This document shows positions 1-5,200 of a stretch of 6,131 nucleotides of DNA, in pieces. Position 1 is the stretch's first letter. Each line of letters starts with the position of its first letter. The DNA comes from Campylobacteraceae bacterium (GTDB lineage Bacteria; Campylobacterota; Campylobacteria; Campylobacterales; Sulfurovaceae), in contig JALSPE010000177.1 in NCBI GenBank assembly GCA_026986085.1, forward strand, positions 1-6,131, read 5' to 3'. The position numbers and the translations under genes were made by a program. The notes beneath the pieces were generated by a model. It worked only from the letters and a program-made list of their open reading frames with translations, made no database searches and was not told where the DNA came from.

Positions 1-637
1 GTGTTAGCAATTCAAAAAGTTCATCCATTGTTCCAAAACCACCAGGATAGACCACCATACCTTTAGAGCGTTGAAAGAAGTGAAATTTTCTAATAGAGAA
101 GTAGTGAAAGAGTAAGCAAAGCTCTGGTGTGATATATGGGTTTGGGTGTTGCTCGAAAGGGAGTTTGATATTTAACCCAATAGAGTTTGCTCCAACTTCC
201 CAAGCACCCCTGTTAGCTGCTTCCATAATTCCAGGACCCCCACCAGTCATTACAATAACGCTATTATCTTGAGGAGATTTACCACTTTTACCAATAATCT
301 TGCCAAGTTCTCTTGCATCTTCATAAAAGTAGCTGTTATTTAAAGCTTTTGTTGCTCGTTTTATCTCTTCGATATCACCCTTTTTGCTAATTAACTCATC
401 TACTCTTTTTTTAGCCACCTCTTGAGGCAGAGTTCTAGCACTCCCAAAAATAGCTATAGTATGCTCTATTCCATACTTTTTCATAGCCAATTCAGCCTTT
501 AGATAATCTAATTCAAGCCTTACTCCACGAGTTTCATACTCTTTTAAAAACTCTTTATCATCCTCTGCTAATTTATAGGTAGGAGATTTTAAAATTTCCT
601 CTAATAATTTTCTCTCTTTTTCGCTATAGTAATCCAA
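1..637 (-). CDS. LOG-family (TIGR00730-type) Rossmann-fold protein, partial, C-terminus beyond left edge
   Basis: An open frame of 212 codons runs off the left edge without a stop. Seen: a charged helical N-terminus (1-60), a first Rossmann strand IAIFGSAR (61-68), TGGGPGIMEAANRGA (131-145), an Arg-Lys pair (183-184) and PGGFGTMDE (198-206). The GGGPGIM and PGGxGTxxE motifs define the LOG/lysine-decarboxylase-like family. Known for the family: some members are phosphoribohydrolases that release the base from nucleoside 5'-monophosphates, using the Arg of the RK pair and the Glu of PGGxGTxxE, both present here. The spacer between FGSAR and GGGPGIM is about 60 residues, longer than in small LOG proteins, and with the N-terminal extension places it in the larger bacterial subgroup. 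The start is TTG, chosen because AAAGG (645-649) sits 7 bases upstream and no ATG exists before residue 52. A possible -10 TAAAAT lies at 679-684. Substrate unknown; family call is secure. Confidence 0.9.
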   Translation of the reverse strand, partial: MDYYSEKERKLLEEILKSPTYKLAEDDKEFLKEYETRGVRLELDYLKAELAMKKYGIEHTIAIFGSARTLPQEVAKKRVDELISKKGDIEEIKRATKALNNSYFYEDARELGKIIGKSGKSPQDNSVIVMTGGGPGIMEAANRGAWEVGANSIGLNIKLPFEQHPNPYITPELCLLFHYFSIRKFHFFQRSKGMVVYPGGFGTMDELFELLT

Positions 638-644
638 TATTAAA

Positions 645-649
645 CCTTT
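645..649 (-). promoter_or_regulatory. Ribosome binding site supporting the TTG start of the LOG gene
   Basis: AAAGG on the minus strand, 7 bases before TTG at 635-637. It supports this start because the next in-frame ATG (residue 52) would remove most of the N-terminal helical region next to the first Rossmann strand. Confidence 0.65.
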
Positions 650-820
650 ATCTTATTGTAACACCAACTAATATCTCTATTTTACACAATTTAAGCTTTT
701 ATATAATAGAAATAGTAGTAAATTGAAAGTAATTTATAAGATTAGATAAATTTAAAAGCTAACTAAAATATACTACTCTTATGTTGATTTTTTATGATTG
801 TTAAGTGAGATATTTGTAGA

Positions 821-865
821 ACGCGAATGAATTCGCGTGTCCGTTTTGTCTGAAGTTGCTTTTTT
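821..865 (+). repeat. 45-base direct repeat, copy A, headed by an 18-base palindrome
   Basis: The copy begins with ACGCGAATGAATTCGCGT (821-838), which is 8-base arms ACGCGAAT/ATTCGCGT around GA. It is followed by GTCCG (839-843) and a tail ending in a run of six T (860-865). It matches 1016-1060 at 44 of 45 positions; the single difference is C841 versus T1036. Its left flank is GTAGA (816-820). A GTAG next to a short palindrome recalls REP sequences mobilised by RAYT (REP-associated tyrosine) transposases, but that link is inference and no transposase is in the window. The T-run is about 20 bases from the hairpin, too far for a standard intrinsic terminator. Confidence 0.85.
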
Positions 866-961
866 AATGTTTGTCTTAACTTACACGCCTATCTTAAAGG
901 AGTATGTAAAAGTTAAACTACTTCATATTTGATGCTAAATCAATTAAAAATTATTCTGGAC

Positions 962-979
962 CCTCGAATTTATTCGAGG
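962..979. repeat. Related palindrome in inverted orientation between the direct repeats
   Basis: Arms CCTCGAAT (962-969) and ATTCGAGG (972-979) pair perfectly around TT. The inner five bases of each arm (CGAAT/ATTCG) are the same as in the 821 and 1016 palindromes. Two outer positions differ, and both differ in compensating fashion on the other arm. GGAC (958-961) precedes this palindrome, whereas GTCC follows the copy at 821, so this element points the opposite way. It lacks the 27-base tail of the full repeats. Confidence 0.75.
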
Positions 980-1015
980 TAAAAAAGTTTAAACTCCATT
1001 AATAAGCCTAAATAG

Positions 1016-1060
1016 ACGCGAATGAATTCGCGTGTTCGTTTTGTCTGAAGTTGCTTTTTT
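1016..1060 (+). repeat. 45-base direct repeat, copy B, next to the GAPDH stop codon
   Basis: Second copy of the repeat at 821-865, with the same palindrome (1016-1033) and T-rich end (1055-1060), differing only at T1036. It ends 11 bases from the GAPDH stop codon (1072-1074), so GAPDH mRNA would carry the reverse complement of this element in its 3' untranslated region and could form the ACGCGAAT/ATTCGCGT hairpin there. On that strand the hairpin is followed by CTATTTAGG rather than a T-run, so an intrinsic terminator is not clearly supported. A role in 3'-end stabilisation is possible but only inferred. Confidence 0.85.
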
Positions 1061-1071
1061 GTATCTATTTT

Positions 1072-2079
1072 TTACATTTTAGATGCAACAAGTTTTGCCA
1101 AATCGTAAAGACGACTTGCATATCCAAACTCATTATCATACCAAGCCATAATTTTTACCATTTTGCCACCAACTACTTGAGTAGATAGAGCATCTACAAT
1201 TGATGAGTGAGAGTTTCCTAAAATATCACTAGATACAACTTCATCAAAAGTTACTTCTAAAACACCCTTTAATCTAGCTTTACTTGCCTCTTTAAGAGTA
1301 TTATTTAATTCATCAACAGTTACCTCTTTCTTTAGGTTTGCAACAACTTCTGTAATTGCACCATCTGGCACTGGAACACGAAGAGCCATAGCGGTCATTT
1401 TGCCCTCTAAACTAGGAATAACTTTAACAGTAGCTTTAGCCGCACCAGTTGTTGTTGGAATAATATTTTGAGCAGCTGCGCGACCACGGCGATGTTTACC
1501 TGGTTTTTTTCTATCTATTGTAACTTGACTAGAAGTGTATGCGTGAGTTGTAGTAATATGAGCACTCTCTACCCCAAAATTATCTTCTAAAACCTTCATT
1601 ACAGGAGCTAGAGAATTTGTTGTGCAACTAGCATTTGAAATGATATGGTGTTTATCATTATCATATAAATCTTCATTTACACCAAATACTACTGTAATAT
1701 CTTCTTCTTTTGCAGGAGCAGAAATTAAGACCTTCTTTGCACCAGCATCTATCATTTTTTGAGCATCTGCTCTTTTTGTAAATTGCCCTGTGCACTCTAA
1801 AACGATATCTATATCTTCAAATGGCAATTTTGCTGGGTCTCTTTGGCTAATTATCTCTATCTTTTTTCCATTAATTATTAAATTTTTCTCATCTGCTTCT
1901 ATAGTAGCAGGAAAACGCCCGTGAACTGAGTCGAACTTTAACATATATGCTAAATCATCAGGTGTTCCACTACCCCCATTTGCCATAACAATCTCTATAT
2001 CATTTTGACTATCTGTAACATAGTTCCAAAGCACCATTTTACCTATTCTACCCAAGCCATTAATAGCAACTTTTTTCAA
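1072..2079 (-). CDS. gap: Type I glyceraldehyde-3-phosphate dehydrogenase, probable NADP or dual cofactor use
   Basis: Full-length cytosolic GAPDH of 335 residues, interconverting glyceraldehyde-3-phosphate and 1,3-bisphosphoglycerate in glycolysis, gluconeogenesis or the Calvin cycle. Seen: the Rossmann motif NGLGRIGK (7-14), the active-site SNASCTTN (148-155) with nucleophile Cys152, the base His179 in THAYTSSQ, AAAQNIIPTTTGAAK (201-215), LRVPVPDG (233-240) and WYDNEFGY (313-320). Odd: at the end of the second strand the usual N-D is N34-G35-G36-S37. Loss of that Asp is linked in the family to NADP acceptance. The segment Q185 to RRGRAAA (197-203) also differs from the usual LPHKDLRRARAAA and appears one residue longer. 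The start is TTG (2077-2079), decided by AAGGGG five bases upstream and by the need for the KVAINGxG strand. It stands alone on its strand. Whether it works in the glycolytic or the gluconeogenic direction cannot be seen from the sequence. Confidence 0.97.
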   Translation of the reverse strand: MKKVAINGLGRIGKMVLWNYVTDSQNDIEIVMANGGSGTPDDLAYMLKFDSVHGRFPATIEADEKNLIINGKKIEIISQRDPAKLPFEDIDIVLECTGQFTKRADAQKMIDAGAKKVLISAPAKEEDITVVFGVNEDLYDNDKHHIISNASCTTNSLAPVMKVLEDNFGVESAHITTTHAYTSSQVTIDRKKPGKHRRGRAAAQNIIPTTTGAAKATVKVIPSLEGKMTAMALRVPVPDGAITEVVANLKKEVTVDELNNTLKEASKARLKGVLEVTFDEVVSSDILGNSHSSIVDALSTQVVGGKMVKIMAWYDNEFGYASRLYDLAKLVASKM

Positions 2080-2084
2080 TTTAA

Positions 2085-2090
2085 CCCCTT
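2085..2090 (-). promoter_or_regulatory. Ribosome binding site fixing the TTG start of gap
   Basis: AAGGGG on the minus strand, 5 bases before the TTG at 2077-2079. No in-frame ATG lies between here and about 2112, and the first internal Met (residue 15) would delete the NAD(P)-binding glycine motif, so the TTG start is well supported. A possible -10 for this gene is GATAAAAT within 2111-2118, unproven. Confidence 0.75.
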
Positions 2091-2147
2091 TTGTGTAACA
2101 ATTTATATGAATTTTATCTAAAAATATTTATAAATTTAACTAATTTT

Positions 2148-2197
2148 TATAATTATTCGTTAAAATCGAAAATATATAAACAGGAGTAAAATACTCC
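2148..2197 (+). promoter_or_regulatory. Probable promoter and leader dyad upstream of the ferredoxin gene
   Basis: A perfect TATAAT lies at 2148-2153, with alternative -10-like boxes TAAAAT (2161-2166) and TATATA-type sequence (2172-2179). A perfect dyad GGAGTA-AAA-TACTCC follows at 2183-2197. It would sit in the 5' leader or at the start of transcription, 24 bases before the ATG. It could be a leader hairpin or an operator; its GGAG is not the ribosome binding site, because AAGGA at 2211-2215 is better placed. Which -10 is used cannot be decided from sequence alone. Confidence 0.45.
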
Positions 2198-2220
2198 GAA
2201 TTAAAATTTAAAGGATTTTT

Positions 2221-2598
2221 ATGATAGCAGCAATGCCACAACCAGCTTTTTATATATTTAAATGCCAACAAAGTGCACCTCCGGGAATGCCAAAGCCAAG
2301 TTGCGTAAGTCAAAATAACCCTGAATCACAAGAGCTATTTGGATATATGGCTCAACAGCTTATGACAAAAGGAGTTATGGGAACAGTTCAGCCAATTCAG
2401 ACAAGTTGTCTTGGGCGTTGCCAACAAGGTCCAGTTATGCTTGTAGAGCCAGGGCATACAATGTATGTAGATTTAACAAAAGAGAAGATAGATAGAATTA
2501 TAGATGAGCACTTAATTGGTGGAAAAGTTGTGCAAGAGTTCGTAATTCCTGAAGAGTTTTGGGGTGAACCAACAGACCCTGCTACAATGGCAAGATAA
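2221..2598 (+). CDS. Thioredoxin-like [2Fe-2S] ferredoxin
   Basis: Soluble electron carrier of 125 residues. Seen: four cysteines C15, C28, C63 and C67 in the pattern C-x12-C-x34-C-x3-C, which is the cluster ligand pattern of thioredoxin-fold [2Fe-2S] ferredoxins related to the NuoE subunit of complex I and to Aquifex Fd4. FYIFKC (10-15), PPGMPKPSC (20-28) and SCLGRC (62-67) are typical around the ligands. After the domain comes a 20-residue acidic tail (EFVIPEEFWGEPTD). The start is ATG 2221, with AAGGA (2211-2215) five bases upstream; the ATG at 2233 also fits the family N-terminus but is 17 bases from that site. It is divergent from gap and separated from panD by a stem-loop and a promoter, so it is probably a single-gene transcript. 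Redox partner and pathway cannot be told from this window. Confidence 0.9.
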   Translation: MIAAMPQPAFYIFKCQQSAPPGMPKPSCVSQNNPESQELFGYMAQQLMTKGVMGTVQPIQTSCLGRCQQGPVMLVEPGHTMYVDLTKEKIDRIIDEHLIGGKVVQEFVIPEEFWGEPTDPATMAR

Positions 2599-2601
2599 AC
2601 C

Positions 2602-2623
2602 TTGAGGTATTTTTATACCTCAA
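2602..2623 (+). terminator. Stem-loop after the ferredoxin gene, likely terminator
   Basis: TTGAGGTAT (2602-2610) pairs perfectly with ATACCTCAA (2615-2623) around a TTTT loop, starting four bases after the stop codon. The T-rich stretch CTTTTTCTT follows at 2630-2638, seven bases after the stem, so the U-tract is displaced. It is either a weak intrinsic terminator or a 3'-end stabilising hairpin; its place before the panD promoter favours termination. Confidence 0.6.
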
Positions 2624-2656
2624 ACTAACTCTTTTTCTTATTTATTTCACAAATTT

Positions 2657-2665
2657 TGGTATAAT
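2657..2665 (+). promoter_or_regulatory. Extended -10 promoter of the panD operon
   Basis: TGGTATAAT gives a perfect TATAAT (2660-2665) with a TGn extension (2657-2659), preceded by a T-rich stretch and no clear -35 box, as is common in Campylobacterota. Transcription would begin near 2672, giving a leader of about 20 bases to the panD ATG at 2692, with AAAAGG (2680-2685) as ribosome binding site. Confidence 0.75.
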
Positions 2666-2691
2666 AATTAATATATTTTAAAAGGTTTCAT

Positions 2692-3060
2692 ATGACAATA
2701 ACAATGTTACACAGTAAAATTCACCGTGCAACCGTTACAGATGCTAACTTAAATTATGTAGGCTCAATTACAATTGATAGCGATATCTTAAAAGCTGCAA
2801 CTATGAGAGTAGGGCAAAAGGTAGATATTGTAAATGTTAATAACGGAGAACGCTTTAGCACATATATAATTCCTGGAGAGGCGGGCAAAAAAGAGTTTTG
2901 TCTAAATGGTGCAGCAGCTAGAAAGGTTCATAAAGGCGATAAGATTATAATTATTGCATATACTCAAATTTCAGAAGATAAAGCTGATGAGTTTAAGCCA
3001 AAAATAGTTATATTAGATGATAATAATGAGATAGCCCAAGAGTTTAAGGGCTTAGAGTAA
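2692..3060 (+). CDS. panD: Aspartate 1-decarboxylase proenzyme
   Basis: Pyruvoyl enzyme that decarboxylates L-aspartate to beta-alanine for pantothenate and coenzyme A synthesis. Its 122 residues are the usual length. Seen: the self-processing site Gly24-Ser25 in YVGS (22-25), where cleavage turns Ser25 into the pyruvoyl group; Lys9 and His11 near the N-terminus; Arg54 and Tyr58 in GERFSTYI (52-59), which bind substrate and assist processing; and the conserved LNGAAAR (71-77) followed by HKGDKIIII (80-88). The ATG has AAAAGG six bases upstream and its own extended -10 promoter. It is first in a tight run, 16 bases before the YbaB-like gene. No other pantothenate gene (panB, panC) and no PanZ-like maturation factor are in the window. 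Identity is secure. Confidence 0.98.
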   Translation: MTITMLHSKIHRATVTDANLNYVGSITIDSDILKAATMRVGQKVDIVNVNNGERFSTYIIPGEAGKKEFCLNGAAARKVHKGDKIIIIAYTQISEDKADEFKPKIVILDDNNEIAQEFKGLE

Positions 3061-3076
3061 AAGTTGGAGAGAGATT

Positions 3077-3391
3077 ATGTTTGATGGTTTAGATATGAGC
3101 AAAATGCAAGAGATGTTAGGTGGAATGCAAGAGAAGGCAAAAGAGTTAGAAGAGAAGATGAAATCAACAAGTTTCGCAGTAAAAGGTGGAGGTGGATTGA
3201 TAGAAGTTAGTGCAAATGGTGCAGGAGAGATTGTAGATATAACTATAGATGACTCTTTACTTGAAGATAAAGACTCTTTGCAAATTTTGCTAATTAGCAC
3301 AATTAATGATGCTCTAAAGATGGCAGAAGATAATAAAAAGAGCCAAGCTCTAAATATGTTTGGTGGGTTAAACCCATTTGGAGCAAAATAG
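3077..3391 (+). CDS. YbaB/EbfC-family nucleoid-associated DNA-binding protein
   Basis: Small protein of 104 residues, the usual family length (about 100-115). Known for the family: dimers in tweezer-like form bind DNA and coat or organise the nucleoid. Seen: an N-terminal amphipathic helix rich in Met, Glu and Lys (MQEMLGGMQEKAKELEEKM, 10-28), the family strand pair around KGGGGLIEVSANGAGEIVDI (36-55), the acidic turn IDDSLLEDKDSL (57-68), a C-terminal helix ISTINDALKMAEDNKK (73-88) and a glycine-rich tail. GGAGA at 3066-3070 is six bases from the ATG. In many bacteria this gene sits beside dnaX and recR; here it follows panD by 16 bases and abuts an ankyrin gene, so it probably shares the panD promoter. 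DNA preference is not visible. Confidence 0.93.
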   Translation: MFDGLDMSKMQEMLGGMQEKAKELEEKMKSTSFAVKGGGGLIEVSANGAGEIVDITIDDSLLEDKDSLQILLISTINDALKMAEDNKKSQALNMFGGLNPFGAK

Positions 3392-3895
3392 GTGAAAAAG
3401 CTACTAGAGGCTATAGAACACGACTCTATACCTCAAATTAAAAAACTACTTAAAGAGAATAACTATAACCTAAATAGCGAAGTTGTAGTAGGGCAAGAGT
3501 ATGATTTAGAAGAGCACGACGAAATTGCGCTACTATTTTACCTTATTCAAACAGGCGCAAGTTTAGAGCTTATAGAACTTTTAATTGATAGTGGAATGGA
3601 TATAAAATACACCAACCGTGAAGGCTTGAGCGCACTAGATTTTGCAATTAAATATAAAAGAGAAGATATTATAAAATTATGCAAAAAGAGTGGAATTAGC
3701 TTAACAACAAGCACAAGAAAAAGTGGCTTAACCCCCTTAATGTTAGCAGCAAGTTTTAATGATATAGAGCTAATGAAATTTTTAATTAAAGAGGGTGCAG
3801 ATGTTAATACAAAAGATAAATTTGGTATGAGTGCATTAGATTACGCTAAAAAAATGGGTCAAAAAAAGGCCGTAGAGTTTTTAGAAGAGATATAG
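3392..3895 (+). CDS. Small ankyrin-repeat protein, function unknown
   Basis: A 167-residue protein with no signal peptide or membrane segment, so probably cytoplasmic. Seen: an N-terminal helical part (1-70) that may itself hold degenerate repeats (IPQIKKLLKENNYNLN, 13-28; LELIELLIDSGMDIKYTN, 58-75). Clearer ankyrin units follow from EGLSALDFAIKYKREDIIKL (77-96), then GLTPLMLAASFNDIELMKFL (112-131) with EGADVNTKDKFG (134-145), and a last unit MSALDYAKKMGQKKAVEFLE (146-165). Such repeats bind other proteins; no catalytic domain is present. The start is GTG at 3392, immediately after the TAG of the preceding gene, with GGAG (3380-3383) eight bases upstream inside that gene, which suggests translational coupling. 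Partner unknown; expression with the YbaB-like protein and PanD is inferred from spacing. Confidence 0.85.
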   Translation: MKKLLEAIEHDSIPQIKKLLKENNYNLNSEVVVGQEYDLEEHDEIALLFYLIQTGASLELIELLIDSGMDIKYTNREGLSALDFAIKYKREDIIKLCKKSGISLTTSTRKSGLTPLMLAASFNDIELMKFLIKEGADVNTKDKFGMSALDYAKKMGQKKAVEFLEEI

Positions 3896-3991
3896 CAAAA
3901 AGAGTAGTTAAAATTTAAAAATCTCTCTTTACCCTCTTTGAATATTAAAACTTTTAAGTTATAAACCCATTAGGAATTAGAGTATTTAAGC

Positions 3992-5104
3992 CTATCTTTT
4001 TTTGGTATTATATAACACTTTTGCAATAATCTCAATTCCTTTAGCCAACTCTTCAAAAGTGCTATGGGTAAAGTTAAATCTAACCTCATCAGCTTTGCCA
4101 CCAAACTCTATGCCCGGAACAAATATAACACCTTTTTTTAAAGTTTGCTTTAGTATCTCTTTTGCATCTACTCCTCCAAAATCTCCATAAAAAAACATTC
4201 CACCCTTTGGCTTAATATAGTTAAAGGTTGGTAAATCTTTATCTAGCATTTTGCAAAAATATTGCATTTTTGCTTTGTAATTAGCTCTTAGCTTTTCAAG
4301 ATGCTTATCAAAACACTCTGGCTTTTTTAAAAAGTGATATATTGCTTGTTGAGACAAAGAGTTGGTATGCAAATCCATAGCCTCTTTATATGCAATGAGT
4401 GGTTCTAAAAGCTCTTTAGATGCTCTTATCCATCCAACTCTAAGAGCTGGTGCTAACACTTTAGAAAATGAGCCTAAATGAAAACTACTCTCTTGTATAA
4501 AAGATGAAATAGAGTTAATTGGCTCTTTAAAATATAGCTTAGAGTATGGTGCATCTTCTATTAAAATAGTGCCATACTCTTGGCAAATTTGGGCTATCTC
4601 TTCTCTTTGTTTTATTGGTATTGTAGCACCTGTTGGATTTTGAAAATCTGGTATTAGGTATATCAAATCACTTATCATTGCTACTCTTTTTAATTCATAT
4701 AAATTGGTTTTGCCTTTTTGTATGCTAAATTTATTAACCTTAATGTTATTTAACTCAAAGAGATTTAAAGCACCAAGATATGAAGGCTTTTGTGTTGCTA
4801 TACTCTTGCCACTATTAAACCTGCTTATAATATCGAGGGCTTGTTGAGAGCCAGATGTTATTAAAATATTATCAGCAGTTGTAAAGAAACCTTCTTTTGT
4901 ATAGAAATTTGCAATTATCTTTTTTAGTGGCAATATACCCGAAGATGTGCTATATTGCAAAGAATTTGAATCCTCAAGCGATTTGGCAAAAGCCTCTTTT
5001 AACTCTTGCATAGGAAAAAGATTTTCATCAGGTAATCCTCCTGCAAATGATATTGTATCGCTATTTGTGTGTTCTAAAATTTCCCTAATAAATGAGCGTT
5101 TCAT
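3992..5104 (-). CDS. PLP-dependent aminotransferase, fold type I (class I/II)
   Basis: Cytosolic aminotransferase of 370 residues. Seen: SFAGGLPDENLFP (19-31), typical of the 2-aminoadipate/aromatic (LysN, KAT II and MocR-domain) branch; YSTSSGILPLK (51-61); SGSQQALD (84-91), the phosphate-side loop; PSYLGA (107-112); PDFQNPTG (152-159) with Asn156; EDAPYS (183-188) with Asp184 contacting the pyridine nitrogen; SFSKVLAPALRVGW (212-225) with the Schiff-base Lys215 and phosphate-binding Arg222; and FNFTH with the substrate carboxylate Arg342. There is no N-terminal winged-helix domain, so it is a stand-alone enzyme and not a MocR regulator. The ATG (5102-5104) has AAAAAGG seven bases upstream. 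It is divergent from an AraC-type gene that may control it. Amino donor and acceptor cannot be read from sequence; 2-oxo acid or aromatic transamination is the family guess. Confidence 0.93.
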   Translation of the reverse strand: MKRSFIREILEHTNSDTISFAGGLPDENLFPMQELKEAFAKSLEDSNSLQYSTSSGILPLKKIIANFYTKEGFFTTADNILITSGSQQALDIISRFNSGKSIATQKPSYLGALNLFELNNIKVNKFSIQKGKTNLYELKRVAMISDLIYLIPDFQNPTGATIPIKQREEIAQICQEYGTILIEDAPYSKLYFKEPINSISSFIQESSFHLGSFSKVLAPALRVGWIRASKELLEPLIAYKEAMDLHTNSLSQQAIYHFLKKPECFDKHLEKLRANYKAKMQYFCKMLDKDLPTFNYIKPKGGMFFYGDFGGVDAKEILKQTLKKGVIFVPGIEFGGKADEVRFNFTHSTFEELAKGIEIIAKVLYNTKKR

Positions 5105-5200
5105 GATATTGCCTTTTTAATTGCTATAATATTACAATTTTAAGACTATTTCTATACATATATTGCTAAAAAAGTTATCTATTTTTGCTATAATTGATTT
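5105..5200. promoter_or_regulatory. Shared divergent promoter region, aminotransferase and AraC-type gene
   Basis: A 96-base A/T-rich spacer. The ten-base string TTGCTATAAT occurs twice on the plus strand, at 5121-5130 and 5185-5194, and TTGCTA occurs once more at 5163-5168. The second copy is the likely -10 of the AraC-type gene. The first could be a second upstream promoter, a regulator site, or on the minus strand the TATTAT -10 (5126-5131) of the aminotransferase, whose ribosome binding site is at 5112-5118. A short CTATTT direct repeat (5145, 5179) is also present. AraC-type regulators often bind direct repeats, but no operator is established here. Confidence 0.5.
5186..5194 (+). promoter_or_regulatory. 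Extended -10 promoter giving a probably leaderless mRNA
   Basis: TGCTATAAT: a perfect TATAAT (5189-5194) with a TGn extension. The predicted start of transcription, six or seven bases after the box, falls on or next to the ATG at 5201. No purine-rich ribosome binding site lies between box and ATG (TGATTT). Confidence 0.65.

Larger units (their letters stand above)
638..1071. other. 434-base intergenic region with palindromic repeats, no gene seen
   Basis: No credible gene was found on either strand. The longest plus-strand reading noticed is a 21-codon frame from ATG at 867, with no ribosome binding site. The half near the LOG gene (638-780) is A/T-rich and should hold that gene's promoter. 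The half near GAPDH holds two 45-base direct repeats (821-865, 1016-1060), a related inverted palindrome (962-979) and an imperfect stem-loop at 876-916. That stem pairs TTAACTT with AAGTTAA, then ACA with TGT, then CCT with AGG across bulges. No transposase, attachment site or target duplication is visible. The gap separates two genes on the same (minus) strand, so the repeats lie downstream of GAPDH and upstream of the LOG gene. Confidence 0.75.

Noticed and set aside
694..760. Inverted repeat AGCTTTTA / TAAAAGCT and nearby AGTAGTA / TACTACT (714-777)
   Set aside because: Arms of 7-8 A/T-rich bases about 50 apart and interleaved with each other cannot all pair; likely chance, though conservation in relatives would change this.
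867..932. 21-codon plus-strand frame between the repeats
   Set aside because: No ribosome binding site, no recognisable sequence, and it overlaps the imperfect stem-loop at 876-916.
821..1060. CRISPR array
   Set aside because: Only two full direct repeats plus one inverted palindrome, with a 150-base spacer and no cas genes; spacing and orientation do not fit.
3052..3300. Minus-strand 82-codon open frame
   Set aside because: It lies opposite the YbaB-like gene, has no family-like sequence and is low-complexity (Ser/Pro/Ile), as expected from an antisense shadow.
3899..3930. Possible bidirectional terminator AAAGAG/CTCTTT between convergent genes
   Set aside because: Six weak pairs around a 20-base A/T-rich loop; similar strength is expected by chance in this composition.
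3971..4003. Possible plus-strand terminator: TAGG/CCTA stem followed by seven T
   Set aside because: The stem is only four base pairs with a 16-base loop, and the T-run lies inside the aminotransferase 3' end, where it encodes Lys codons; not enough to call.
4002..4190. Plus-strand 62-codon open frame
   Set aside because: It lies opposite the conserved C-terminus of the aminotransferase; no ribosome binding site and no recognisable protein.
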